Below are positions 9,520 to 17,363 of a DNA stretch of 64,000 bases, piece by piece (the stretch's first letter is position 1; the number at the start of each line of letters is the position of its first letter). Source of the DNA: Pontibacter anaerobius. GTDB taxonomy: Bacteria; Bacteroidota; Bacteroidia; Cytophagales; Hymenobacteraceae. A program made the translations under genes and the position numbers. The notes beneath the pieces were generated by a model. That model did not search any database. It worked only from the letters and a program-made list of their open reading frames with translations, and had not been told where the DNA came from. The stretch is from contig NZ_JAPFQO010000001.1 in assembly GCF_026241195.1 (NCBI RefSeq), positions 1-64,000 of the forward strand. The letters are read 5' to 3'.

Positions 9520-9605
9520 ATGTATAGTGAGTAATGATTAATGAAAGTATATTAGTCATTACTCATTATTCATTCGTAATTCTTAAATCGTAATTCATAA
9601 TTGAT
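9520..9605. repeat. AT-rich reiterated spacer between sucA and sucB
   Basis: The spacer is built from variants of TAATTCATAATT and AGTAATGATTAATG, including an inverted pair (AGTAATGA near 9530 and TCATTACT near 9556). Similar reiterated spacers occur at 17185-17350 and 50330-50400. It may be a low-complexity intergenic repeat and may fold into a weak hairpin between the two cistrons. Confidence 0.5.
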
Positions 9606-9611
9606 AAAAAT

Positions 9612-11180
9612 ATGAGCTTAGAAGTTAAAGTGCCTGCCGTAGGTGAGTCGATCACTGAGGTAACTATAGCCCAGTGGCTGAAAAAAGACGGCGACCGAGT
9701 GGAGATGGATGAGGTGATTGCGGAGCTGGAATCTGACAAGGCCACATTCGAACTGCCAGCCGAAGCCGCAGGCATTTTACGCATTGTAGCGCAGGAAGGC
9801 GACACCATAGATGTGGGCGCTGTTATCTGCCGCATTGACCAGGACGGTGCAGCTGCTTCTGCCCCGGCTGCTCCTGCCGCTGAGCAAGCTGCTACCCCAG
9901 CAGCACAAGAGTCCGCTCCGGCTGCTACTGGCGGTGCCGGCGAGGCTGTAGAAATGAAAGTGCCAACTGTAGGCGAGTCTATCACGGAGGTAACCATTGC
10001 CAGCTGGCTGAAAAAAGACGGCGACCAGGTAGAGATGGATGAGGTGATTGCAGAACTGGAGTCTGACAAAGCTACGTTTGAGCTGCCGGCTGAGGCTGCA
10101 GGCACCTTGGAGATCGTAGCGAAAGAAGGCGATACGGTAGAGATCGGTGGTCTGCTTTGCCGCATTGTGCCGGGTGCCGGAGCTGTTAAGGCAAATGCGC
10201 AGGCCAATGCCAAGCAGGAGGCAGCTAACCAGCAAGTGGCTGCTAAGCCTGCTGCTGCCCCATCAGGTGCACAAACCTATGCTTCGGGTACGCCATCTCC
10301 GGCTGCGGGTAAGATATTGGCAGAGAAAGGAATTAACGCTGCCGATGTACAGGGCACAGGCCGTGATGGCCGCATCACGAAAGAAGATGCGCAGAACGCG
10401 CAGCAAGCTGCCGCGAAACCGGCTGCTGCCCCTGCTGCTAAGCAAGAGGCTGCTGCCGAGGCTCCGACCGCTACCGGCGATCGTAACCAACGCCGTGAGA
10501 AAATGAGCTCGCTGCGTAAAACGGTTGCTCGCCGCCTGGTGCAGGTGAAAAACGAAACGGCTATGTTAACCACCTTCAACGAGGTAGATATGAAGCCGAT
10601 CATGGACATCCGCGCCAAGTATAAAGACAAGTTTAAGGAAGTACACGAGGTAGGCCTAGGCTTCATGTCGTTCTTTACCAAAGCTTGTACTGTTGCCCTG
10701 AAGGAGTGGCCTGCAGTTAACGCGCAGATCGACGGCAACGAAATGGTATTCAGTGATTTTGTGGATGTTTCCATCGCTGTTTCTTCGCCGAAAGGGCTGG
10801 TAGTGCCAGTTATCCGCAATGCGGAAAGCTTGACGCTGGATGGCATCGAGAAAGAAGTTATCCGCCTGGCTAAAAAGGCCCGTGATGGCAAACTTTCTAT
10901 CGAGGAGATGACGGGTGGTACCTTTACCATTACCAACGGTGGTGTGTTTGGTTCTATGATGTCTACACCGATCATCAACGCGCCGCAGTCGGCTATACTT
11001 GGCATGCACAACATCGTGCAGCGCCCGGTGGCTATTAACGGACAAGTGGAGATCCGCCCGATGATGTACCTGGCCCTTTCTTACGACCACCGCATCATCG
11101 ATGGTCGCGAGTCTGTAAGCTTTTTAGTTCGAGTTAAAGAACTGTTAGAAGATCCGATGAGATTACTTCTTGGTGTATAA
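9612..11180 (+). CDS. sucB: dihydrolipoyl succinyltransferase E2 with two lipoyl domains
   Basis: Core of the 2-oxoglutarate dehydrogenase complex; transfers succinyl from lipoyl-lysine to CoA. The protein has 522 aa, longer than the roughly 400 aa of single-lipoyl E2o. Domains: lipoyl 1 (residues 3-76, lysine K43 in ESDKATFE), Ala/Pro linker, lipoyl 2 (114-186, lysine K153), linker, E1/E3-binding domain (about 228-262, [13 protein letters not shown] ... [12 protein letters not shown]), then the catalytic domain (about 295-522) with the active-site motif [11 protein letters not shown] (H493, D497). The two lipoyl domains differ at only three of 47 positions in their core. A 98-nt spacer follows sucA. 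Preceding gene order and the TVGESITE motif favour E2o over pyruvate dehydrogenase E2. Confidence 0.93.
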   Translation: MSLEVKVPAVGESITEVTIAQWLKKDGDRVEMDEVIAELESDKATFELPAEAAGILRIVAQEGDTIDVGAVICRIDQDGAAASAPAAPAAEQAATPAAQESAPAATGGAGEAVEMKVPTVGESITEVTIASWLKKDGDQVEMDEVIAELESDKATFELPAEAAGTLEIVAKEGDTVEIGGLLCRIVPGAGAVKANAQANAKQEAANQQVAAKPAAAPSGAQTYASGTPSPAAGKILAEKGINAADVQGTGRDGRITKEDAQNAQQAAAKPAAAPAAKQEAAAEAPTATGDRNQRREKMSSLRKTVARRLVQVKNETAMLTTFNEVDMKPIMDIRAKYKDKFKEVHEVGLGFMSFFTKACTVALKEWPAVNAQIDGNEMVFSDFVDVSIAVSSPKGLVVPVIRNAESLTLDGIEKEVIRLAKKARDGKLSIEEMTGGTFTITNGGVFGSMMSTPIINAPQSAILGMHNIVQRPVAINGQVEIRPMMYLALSYDHRIIDGRESVSFLVRVKELLEDPMRLLLGV

Positions 11181-11235
11181 TTTATTGAGATAAGGAAGGA
11201 GGGGTAAGCGAAGAAGTTTGCTCCTCCTTTTTATT

Positions 11236-11394
11236 GAACCCACCCCTGCCCCTCCCAAGAGGGGAATCGTGAACGATTATCATCCCCCAGCCCCCTTCAA
11301 AGGGGGACAATCATGCACGAGTGTTCCCCTCCTGTTTTTAGGAGGGGTTAGGGGAGGTAAAAATCCCCTCCTCGGAGGGGCAGGGGTGGGTTCA
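11236..11394. repeat. R1 palindromic repeat composite with 20-bp terminal inverted repeats
   Basis: The ends 11236-11255 and 11375-11394 are exact reverse complements (20 nt, AACCCACCCCTGCCCC type). Inside are further nested palindromes: CCCCC/GGGGG near 11285-11305 and CCCCTCC/GGAGGGG near 11325-11347. The unit CCCCTCCTCGGAGGGG...GGGTGGGTT recurs at 22126-22153, 25852-25880 and 40684-40714. No transposase is encoded. It lies between sucB and lpdA in the transcript and could form a large stem. Confidence 0.8.
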
Positions 11395-11455
11395 ACATTA
11401 GCAGAAAAATCAAATAAAAAAACGAGCGTATAGTGCTCCTTAAAGTATAAAACAA

Positions 11456-12859
11456 ATGAAATACGATGTTACTGTAATCGGTTCTGGTCCTGGGGGCTAC
11501 GTGGCAGCGATCCGTTGTGCGCAGCTGGGCCTGAAAACCGCTATCATAGAGAAGTACAACGTGCTGGGTGGTACCTGCCTTAACGTAGGCTGTATCCCTT
11601 CCAAAGCTTTGCTCGACTCATCAGAGCACTACCATAATGCGGCGCACAACTTTAAGACGCATGGCATTGAGCTGAACGACCTGCAGGTGAACATGGAGCA
11701 GATGATCAAGCGTAAGGGCGAGGTGGTGAAGTCGAACAACGACGGCATTGCTTTCCTGATGAAGAAGAACAAGATCGATACCTACTATGGCCTGGGCTCA
11801 TTCGTGAACAAGAACACGATCAAGATCACAGACGCAGAAGGTAAAGAGCAGCAGATCGAAACGGATAAAACTATCATTGCGACTGGTTCTAAGCCGACTG
11901 CATTGCCGTTCCTGCCTATCGACAAGAAGCGCATCATCACCTCCACAGAGGCTTTAACCCTGACGGAGGTTCCTAAGAAAATGATCGTGATCGGTGGTGG
12001 TGTGATTGGCCTGGAGCTCGGGTCTGTGTATGCTCGCCTGGGTACTAAAGTACAGGTGATCGAGTACATGGATTCCATTATCCCGACAATGGACCGCGCA
12101 CTGGGCAAGGAACTGATGCGTGTACTGAAGAAAACGCTAGGCTTTGAGTTCTTCATGAGCCACAAAGTTACCGGCGCCACCAACGAAGGGGAAGTTGTGA
12201 AAGTAACTGCCGAGAGTCCGAAAGGAGAGGCTGTGACCTTCGACGGGGACTACGTGCTGGTATCAGTTGGTCGTAAGCCATACACTGAAGGCTTAGGTTT
12301 AGAGAACGCCGGTGTGCAGATGGGTGAGCGTGGTATGATTGCCGTGAACGACCATCTGGAGACAAACGTGCCGGGCATCTATGCCATTGGTGACGTAGTG
12401 CGAGGCGCCATGCTGGCACACAAAGCCGAAGAAGAAGGCGTACTGGTAGCAGAGCAGCTGGTTGGCCAGAAGCCGCACATCAACTATAACCTGATCCCGG
12501 GCGTGGTGTATACCTGGCCGGAAGTAGCAGGCGTAGGCTTTACTGAGGAGCAGCTGAAAGAGCAGGGCCGTGCCTACAAGTCCGGCTCGTTCCCGTTCAA
12601 AGCGTCTGGCCGTGCCAAGGCATCTGGTGATACAGATGGATTTGTAAAAGTATTGGCTGACAAGGAAACTGATGAGATCTTGGGCGTGCACATGATCGGA
12701 CCGCGTATAGCTGACTTGATTGCTGAGGCAGTAACCGCCATGGAGTTCCGCGCCTCAGCCGAGGACGTGGCCCGCATGAGCCACGCGCACCCGACTTTTG
12801 CGGAAGCGATGAAGGAGGCCTGCCTGGCAGCTACGGATAACAGAGCGATCCATATCTAA
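11456..12859 (+). CDS. lpdA: dihydrolipoyl dehydrogenase (E3)
   Basis: FAD flavoprotein that reoxidises dihydrolipoyl groups with NAD+, here serving the adjacent E1/E2. The protein has 467 aa. The FAD-binding GSGPGGYVAAI lies at residues 9-19, the redox disulfide GGTCLNVGC at 38-46 (C41, C46), and the NAD-binding GGGVIGLELGSVYARLG near 180-196. The second FAD motif is GIYAIGDV, and the C-terminal His-Glu pair is in HAHPTFAEAM (H445, E450). It is separated from sucB by 275 nt that hold an R1 repeat. A terminator follows at 12886-12913. The same E3 may also serve other 2-oxoacid dehydrogenases. Confidence 0.95.
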   Translation: MKYDVTVIGSGPGGYVAAIRCAQLGLKTAIIEKYNVLGGTCLNVGCIPSKALLDSSEHYHNAAHNFKTHGIELNDLQVNMEQMIKRKGEVVKSNNDGIAFLMKKNKIDTYYGLGSFVNKNTIKITDAEGKEQQIETDKTIIATGSKPTALPFLPIDKKRIITSTEALTLTEVPKKMIVIGGGVIGLELGSVYARLGTKVQVIEYMDSIIPTMDRALGKELMRVLKKTLGFEFFMSHKVTGATNEGEVVKVTAESPKGEAVTFDGDYVLVSVGRKPYTEGLGLENAGVQMGERGMIAVNDHLETNVPGIYAIGDVVRGAMLAHKAEEEGVLVAEQLVGQKPHINYNLIPGVVYTWPEVAGVGFTEEQLKEQGRAYKSGSFPFKASGRAKASGDTDGFVKVLADKETDEILGVHMIGPRIADLIAEAVTAMEFRASAEDVARMSHAHPTFAEAMKEACLAATDNRAIHI

Positions 12860-12885
12860 GCGAAGTATAAAGTATAAATATAGGG

Positions 12886-12920
12886 CAGCGCCACTCTGAA
12901 AAGGGTGGCGCTGTTGTTTG
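12886..12920 (+). terminator. terminator after lpdA
   Basis: The arms 12886-12894 and 12905-12913 pair over 9 bp (CAGCGCCAC/GTGGCGCTG) and are followed by TTGTTTGT. The same stem sequence is reused in the terminator at 13920-13949. Confidence 0.75.
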
Positions 12921-13107
12921 TAAGCTACTCTCGCAGCACACACACACAAATCCAGGGAATACTGGATTATACCGTTTCTTTCGGATTGTCCGGAGGGGAG
13001 CTTTCGACTTTTTTCAATAAAATGCTGCTGCCCAGGCAACCATTACGATCCGGCTCGCATCTTTACCAACAAACACCATTTGCAAAGTATAACCTTAACC
13101 ATAAACT

Positions 13108-13899
13108 ATGATGAGAAAAGTATCTGTACTACTGGTAATGCTCATGCTGCCACTGCTTTCCTGGGCTCAAACCAAGGTAAACGCCTCCGAGATTATCGCC
13201 AAGATTAACCGCGGAGAGGCCGTGTCTTATAAAAACGCCGAGATTGTGGGCGACCTGGACATGACCAAGCTCAAGAACATGAAGCTCGTGAAGGGTGGCG
13301 ACAGCAAGTATAATTCGAAGGAGTATGCGAGTACGGTAACGGCACCGCTCACTTTTGTAAACTGTACCTTTACAGGAGATGTGCTGGCTTACTTCAACCC
13401 TGAAAACGACATCAACCTGAAGGGCAACAACAGCGAAGTGTACAACACTAATTTTGAGAAGGACGTGCTTTTCGAGAACTGCACCTTTAAGGAGAAGGCG
13501 GCCTTTAAGTACAGCGAGTTTGAGGGAATCGCCTCGTTTATGAGCAGCCGCTTTGCAGAGGAGGCGCTTTTTAAGTATGCCGATTTCGAGAAAAGCGTGA
13601 ACTTCAGCAATGCGCGCTTCGGCGGTGAGGCCAACTTTAAGTATGTGGAGTTTCCGGAGAGGGCCAGCTTTGCCGGGGCCAACTTCACCAGAGAGGCCAA
13701 CTTTAAGTACGCCAAGTTTGAGCGCGGCGCAAACTTCGAGAAGGCGCTGTTTGACGGCACTGCCAACTTCAAGTACACCAAAGTGTCTGATTCCTTCAAC
13801 ATAAAAGGCGCTAACTTCCGGGGCGACAATGACTTTAAGTACACCGAGCTTAACAACAGAAAAGTGACGCTCTCGTCGCTACAAAGTATGAATAAATAA
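13108..13899 (+). CDS. secreted pentapeptide-repeat protein
   Basis: A 263-aa exported protein. It has a Sec signal peptide (MMRKVSVLLVMLMLPLLSWA-Q, cleavage around residue 20/21) and then, from about residue 110, pentapeptide repeats of A(N/D/S)F type: for example FENCTFKEKAAFKYSEF, EANFKYVEFPERASF, ANFKYAKFERGANF. A right-handed quadrilateral beta-helix is expected. Pentapeptide-repeat proteins are better known from the cytoplasm (MfpA/Qnr); a secreted one is probably structural or binds a partner outside the cell. Two ATGs (13108, 13111) are possible. It sits between terminators and is likely monocistronic. The role is unknown. Confidence 0.8.
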   Translation: MMRKVSVLLVMLMLPLLSWAQTKVNASEIIAKINRGEAVSYKNAEIVGDLDMTKLKNMKLVKGGDSKYNSKEYASTVTAPLTFVNCTFTGDVLAYFNPENDINLKGNNSEVYNTNFEKDVLFENCTFKEKAAFKYSEFEGIASFMSSRFAEEALFKYADFEKSVNFSNARFGGEANFKYVEFPERASFAGANFTREANFKYAKFERGANFEKALFDGTANFKYTKVSDSFNIKGANFRGDNDFKYTELNNRKVTLSSLQSMNK

Positions 13900-13919
13900 C
13901 AAGAGCTTACTTGTGCGGG

Positions 13920-13953
13920 CAGCGCCACCTCCTAAAAGAGGTGGCGCTGTGTT
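13920..13953. terminator. bidirectional terminator between convergent genes
   Basis: The arms 13920-13931 and 13938-13949 pair over 12 bp around CTAAAA, with GTTTTTAT after the stem on plus. It lies between the plus-strand pentapeptide gene and the minus-strand gene at 13955. The stem shares CAGCGCCAC/GTGGCGCTG with the lpdA terminator. Confidence 0.8.
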
Positions 13954-13954
13954 T

Positions 13955-14515
13955 TTATACTCCCCGTAGCACCAACTCCAGCACCTTGCCTAGTCCTTCC
14001 TCAGCAGTGTAGCCCTGCACCGGAGGCAGGTCCAGCAACGAGGCCCGCACCTTGTTCAGTAGCTCCAGGCTTAAAGGTTGTTCATACTTGGCGCAGGCCA
14101 CGGCGGCGGCAAGAGCAGTTTTAAGGTGGTTGGCTTTTACGCGCAGGGTATGCAGCGAGTAGCGGCCAGGGTGCAGGTGCACGTGCCGCCCCTCCTGCAC
14201 GCCCCAGCGCAGCGCCCAGGCGGAGCCGTCGGAGAGGGTGCAGATGCGGTAACCGTTAAGGGCAAGGTAAGGCCGGAAAGCCTCCGGCTGCAGTAAACCC
14301 TGCTGCTGCAAGTATAGAACCACCTCTTCCGAGATCTGCAACGGCGAGAGCGGCCCGATGTATAAATCCAGCTGCGAGCCGCCGATCCTCCTGAAGGCTC
14401 TCTTCAGCTCCTGCTCCGGCAGCAGCACCCCCGCCTGCGCAAACTCCCGGATATAGCCCAGGTGGTGCTTAAGCGGGTGAAACAGGATAGGCTTGGGCAG
14501 TGGCTGCGTGGTCAT
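13955..14515 (-). CDS. conserved hypothetical protein
   Basis: A 186-aa soluble protein of no family I can name. The frame can be extended to a GTG at 14539, but the ATG at 14515 (MTTQPLPKPILF) is preferred. Composition is rich in Leu, Gln and Arg, with segments such as HPLKHHLGYIREFA, GGSQLDLYIGPLSP and a hydrophobic C-terminal helix (GLGKVLELVLRGV). There is no signal peptide or membrane segment. Normal GC content for the window and clean start and stop argue that it is real. It converges with the pentapeptide gene. A TAATTTTG box on the minus strand at 14594-14601 may be its -7 element, without a clear -33. Confidence 0.65.
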   Translation of the reverse strand: MTTQPLPKPILFHPLKHHLGYIREFAQAGVLLPEQELKRAFRRIGGSQLDLYIGPLSPLQISEEVVLYLQQQGLLQPEAFRPYLALNGYRICTLSDGSAWALRWGVQEGRHVHLHPGRYSLHTLRVKANHLKTALAAAVACAKYEQPLSLELLNKVRASLLDLPPVQGYTAEEGLGKVLELVLRGV

Positions 14516-14614
14516 TATTGTAAAATACTTGTTTTGCACTTGCTTGTGCTTGTACTGCAGGTTGTTTTGTTATGTTAAAAACATTAAATTAAACAAAATT
14601 AAATCTGAAAAATC

Positions 14615-14836
14615 ATGTCTAACTTACTGTTGTTTATCGGTGGAATCGGGGTAGTGGAGATATTTATACTTCTGATTCCGCTTCTTATATGGGGTTACGC
14701 TGTAATAGAGATCGTGACAGGCACCTTTAAGGATAGCATTGATAAGGTGGTGTGGCTACTAGTGGTTTTAATGATTCCGGTGCTTGGCGTTATATTTTAC
14801 TATCTGATAGGCCGGAGAAAACTGGCGAATCAATAG
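14615..14836 (+). CDS. small PLDc_N-type membrane protein
   Basis: A 73-aa protein with two transmembrane helices (about residues 4-33 and 45-66). The second half, VVWLLVVLMIPVLGVIFYYL followed by IGRRK, matches the phospholipase D nuclease N-terminal (PLDc_N) module that precedes cardiolipin synthase catalytic domains; here it stands alone with no catalytic HKD motif. Short stand-alone PLDc_N proteins are common in Bacteroidota and have no known function. It is in its own unit, followed by a strong terminator at 14857-14883. Confidence 0.8.
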   Translation: MSNLLLFIGGIGVVEIFILLIPLLIWGYAVIEIVTGTFKDSIDKVVWLLVVLMIPVLGVIFYYLIGRRKLANQ

Positions 14837-14856
14837 GTCTGTTAAAGTATACAAGC

Positions 14857-14897
14857 AGCCCCTCAGGTTATGCCTGAGGGGCTTCCTATTTTATTTT
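14857..14897 (+). terminator. terminator after the PLDc_N gene
   Basis: The arms 14857-14867 and 14873-14883 pair over 11 bp with a 5-nt loop, followed by a T-rich tract (TTCCTATTTTATTTTTG). Confidence 0.85.
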
Positions 14898-15168
14898 TGT
14901 TGGTTAAGCAACCAAAGCACCCTCCTCTGCATCTATTCTTCACAAAGCCGCTACTCCGGCCTTTTACCCGCTTTATACTTATCACCCTTACCCGCTTACT
15001 AAAATGCAACTGCTGTTAAGCACAGTTGGTAGACACAGATATGTGGTAAGTCGATATAAAAGCGTTGTAAGTATAAAGTAAGGCAGAAATTATATAATGA
15101 TCGGTACTTTGCATAGCACACTACCGTAAAAATAAGGAAGTATTAAGCCAATAGAATAGCCACAGCCT
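14898..15168. other. intergenic region upstream of the ABC exporter operon
   Basis: No gene was seen. The region contains AAGTATAA-type oligomers (for example near 15068) and an AT-rich segment close to 15090-15150. It should carry the promoter for the exporter operon; no full TTG/TAnnTTTG pair was recognised. Confidence 0.45.
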
Positions 15169-15888
15169 ATGATACAGCTTCAGGACATACACAAGTACTA
15201 CGCCGTAGGGCAAAACAAGCTGCACGTGCTCAAGGGCATTGATATGCATGTGCAGGAGGGGGAGTTTGTGTCGATCATGGGTTCTTCGGGCTCTGGAAAA
15301 TCTACGCTGCTCAATATCTTGGGTATCCTCGATGACTATGACCAGGGCAGCTATACTTTGGCAGGCACTCCCATTCGTAACCTGAGTGCTGCCAAGGCGG
15401 CATACTACCGCAACCGCTTCCTGGGCTTCGTGTTCCAGTCGTTTAACCTGCTCTCGTTTAAGAACGCGATAGAGAACGTGGCCCTGCCGCTTTACTACCA
15501 GAAGGTAGGCCGCAAGGAGCGTAACAAACTGGCCCTGGAGTACCTGGATATGGTTGGCCTGAAGGAGTGGGCCGAGCACTCGCCCAACGAAATGTCGGGT
15601 GGACAGCGGCAGCGGGTAGCCATTGCACGGGCCCTTATCTCGCAGCCCAAACTCATACTTGCCGACGAGCCAACCGGCGCCCTCGACACCCAGACCTCTT
15701 ATGAGGTGATGGACATCTTTAAAGAAGTGAACCGCAAAGGCATGACTGTGATGATCGTGACACACGAAAACGACATCGCTGCGCAAACACACCGCGTCAT
15801 CCGGCTGAAGGATGGCCTGATCGTGAACGACGACCACGGCTTGCCCGAAGTGGCAGAAGCAACGGGTGTAGGCGTGGCCGACCGCTAG
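15169..15888 (+). CDS. MacB/LolD-type ABC transporter ATPase
   Basis: ATP-hydrolysing subunit of a tripartite ABC exporter. At 239 aa it has the typical length. Walker A is GSSGSGKS at residues 38-45, the Q-loop is in VFQSFNLL, the ABC signature is SGGQRQR at 143-149, Walker B is LILADEP at 162-168 and the H-loop is H199 in VTHE. The NLL and FVFQSFNLL features match the MacB/LolD branch (type VII ABC systems, mechanotransmission), which moves substrates in the periplasm rather than across the membrane. It is the first gene of a four-gene operon (ATPase, permease, permease, adaptor). No outer-membrane TolC homologue is in the window. The substrate is unknown; peptides, lipoproteins or drugs are possible. 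Confidence 0.88.
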   Translation: MIQLQDIHKYYAVGQNKLHVLKGIDMHVQEGEFVSIMGSSGSGKSTLLNILGILDDYDQGSYTLAGTPIRNLSAAKAAYYRNRFLGFVFQSFNLLSFKNAIENVALPLYYQKVGRKERNKLALEYLDMVGLKEWAEHSPNEMSGGQRQRVAIARALISQPKLILADEPTGALDTQTSYEVMDIFKEVNRKGMTVMIVTHENDIAAQTHRVIRLKDGLIVNDDHGLPEVAEATGVGVADR

Positions 15889-15936
15889 TGCTACCCTCTT
15901 ATCAACAACCAGGCAACTTAACCACCAGCAAATAAT

Positions 15937-17175
15937 ATGTTCGACATAGATAAATGGCAGGAGATACTAGGCACAATGCGCAAAAACAAGCTGCGCACCT
16001 TCCTGACGGCCTTTGGGGTTTTCTGGGGCATCTTTATGCTGGTGCTGCTGCTGGGAGCGGGCAAAGGCATGGAAAACGGTATTTATAACCGCTTCGGCGA
16101 TGGTGCCAAGAACAGTGTTTTTGTGTGGAGCGGCAAAACGGCTGTAGCCCATAAAGGCATGAAGCCCGGCCGTGAGATAAAGTTTACCAACGAAGACCTG
16201 AGTGCGATAGAGCGGGAGGTAACGGATCTGAACATGATGGCGCCGCGCAACCGGGTGTGGGGCGAGTATACCATCAACTATAAAAAGCAAAACGGCTCTT
16301 ACCAGGTGTTCGGTGCCGAGCCAAGCTTTATGGAAATGAACGGGGAGCGCGCTTTCCGGGGCCGCCTCCTTAATGAGTACGACGAACGTGAAAAGCGCAA
16401 AGTGATCGTGCTGGGCGAGCAGGCAGCGCAGGTACTGTTCGGAGAGCAGAACCCGGTTGGGGAGTACGTGAACATCCGGGGCATACACTTTAAGGTGGTG
16501 GGTACTTTTAAGGTGCGCGGCAACAACGGTGGCCGTCGCGAAGAGCGCGCCTATATCCCATTCACAACGTTGCAGACTGCCTTTAACCAGCCTAACCAGG
16601 TGCACCTAATGTTGCTCACCGCCCAGGATGGCGTGCCAGCCAAAGAAATGGAAGATAAGCTGCGCGCACTGCTGGCTCAGCGGCACAAGTTCTCTGCCGA
16701 GGATGACATGGCCATCGGCATGAACAATACAGAGGCAGAGTACCTGAAGCTGCAGGGGCTGTTTAGCGGTATCCGCATCTTTGTCTGGATTGTGGGCATT
16801 GGCACTTTGATAGCCGGTATCGTGGGCGTGAGCAACATCATGCTGATCATTGTAAAGGAGCGCACCCGCGAAATTGGGGTACGGAAGGCGTTGGGGGCAA
16901 CACCGCTCTCCATCGTGAGCCTTATTCTGCAGGAGTCTGTGGTGATTACGGCCTTTTCCGGGTACCTGGGGCTGCTGTTCGGCACTGCGCTGCTGGCGCT
17001 GGTGGAGCATTTGCTGGCGGGTACGGAGCTGCCATTCTTCGCAAACCCAGAGGTAGACCTGGGCGTTGCGCTGTCGGCTACCGTGGTGCTGGTGCTGTCA
17101 GGGGCTATTGCTGGCCTCGTCCCCGCCCTGAAGGCTGCCAACATCAAGCCCATCGAGGCGCTGCGGGCGGATTAA
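15937..17175 (+). CDS. MacB-type ABC transporter permease, copy 1
   Basis: Membrane subunit of 412 aa. The first transmembrane helix (about residues 20-45, LTAFGVFWGIFMLVLLLGAG) is followed by a large periplasmic MacB_PCD domain, then three C-terminal helices of the FtsX domain, including the conserved TREIGVRKALGATPLSI coupling segment. It lies 48 nt after the ATPase gene. It is clearly paralogous to the next permease (same N-terminus pattern DIDKW...KLRT.LTAFGVFWGIFML and same C-terminal FtsX region). The two permeases probably form a heterodimer, with one shared ATPase. Confidence 0.88.
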   Translation: MFDIDKWQEILGTMRKNKLRTFLTAFGVFWGIFMLVLLLGAGKGMENGIYNRFGDGAKNSVFVWSGKTAVAHKGMKPGREIKFTNEDLSAIEREVTDLNMMAPRNRVWGEYTINYKKQNGSYQVFGAEPSFMEMNGERAFRGRLLNEYDEREKRKVIVLGEQAAQVLFGEQNPVGEYVNIRGIHFKVVGTFKVRGNNGGRREERAYIPFTTLQTAFNQPNQVHLMLLTAQDGVPAKEMEDKLRALLAQRHKFSAEDDMAIGMNNTEAEYLKLQGLFSGIRIFVWIVGIGTLIAGIVGVSNIMLIIVKERTREIGVRKALGATPLSIVSLILQESVVITAFSGYLGLLFGTALLALVEHLLAGTELPFFANPEVDLGVALSATVVLVLSGAIAGLVPALKAANIKPIEALRAD

Positions 17176-17184
17176 AGTATAAAT

Positions 17185-17350
17185 TGTGAATGAGTGGATG
17201 AGTGAATCAGGTAGAAAAGTAGAGAGGTAAAGAAGTATAAAACGGATCCTGTTAATTATTTAATCCTATAAATCCTGATTCGGACAATCAACTATTTTAC
17301 CATTAAACCATTCAGCGATAAAGATTCACTCCATCACTTAATCATTCATC
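17185..17350. repeat. low-complexity inverted spacer between permease genes
   Basis: The spacer begins with TGAATGAGTGGATGAGTGAATC and ends with a loosely complementary GATTCACTCC...AATCATTCA, so the two ends could pair imperfectly. The same kind of reiterated spacer lies between sucA and sucB and upstream of ccmF. No gene. Confidence 0.45.
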
Positions 17351-17363
17351 TGAAACTGAAGCT

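Noticed and set aside
11218-11433. Plus-strand 71-codon frame between sucB and lpdA
   Set aside because: It consists of R1 palindromic repeat sequence (Pro/Gly-rich chance translation).
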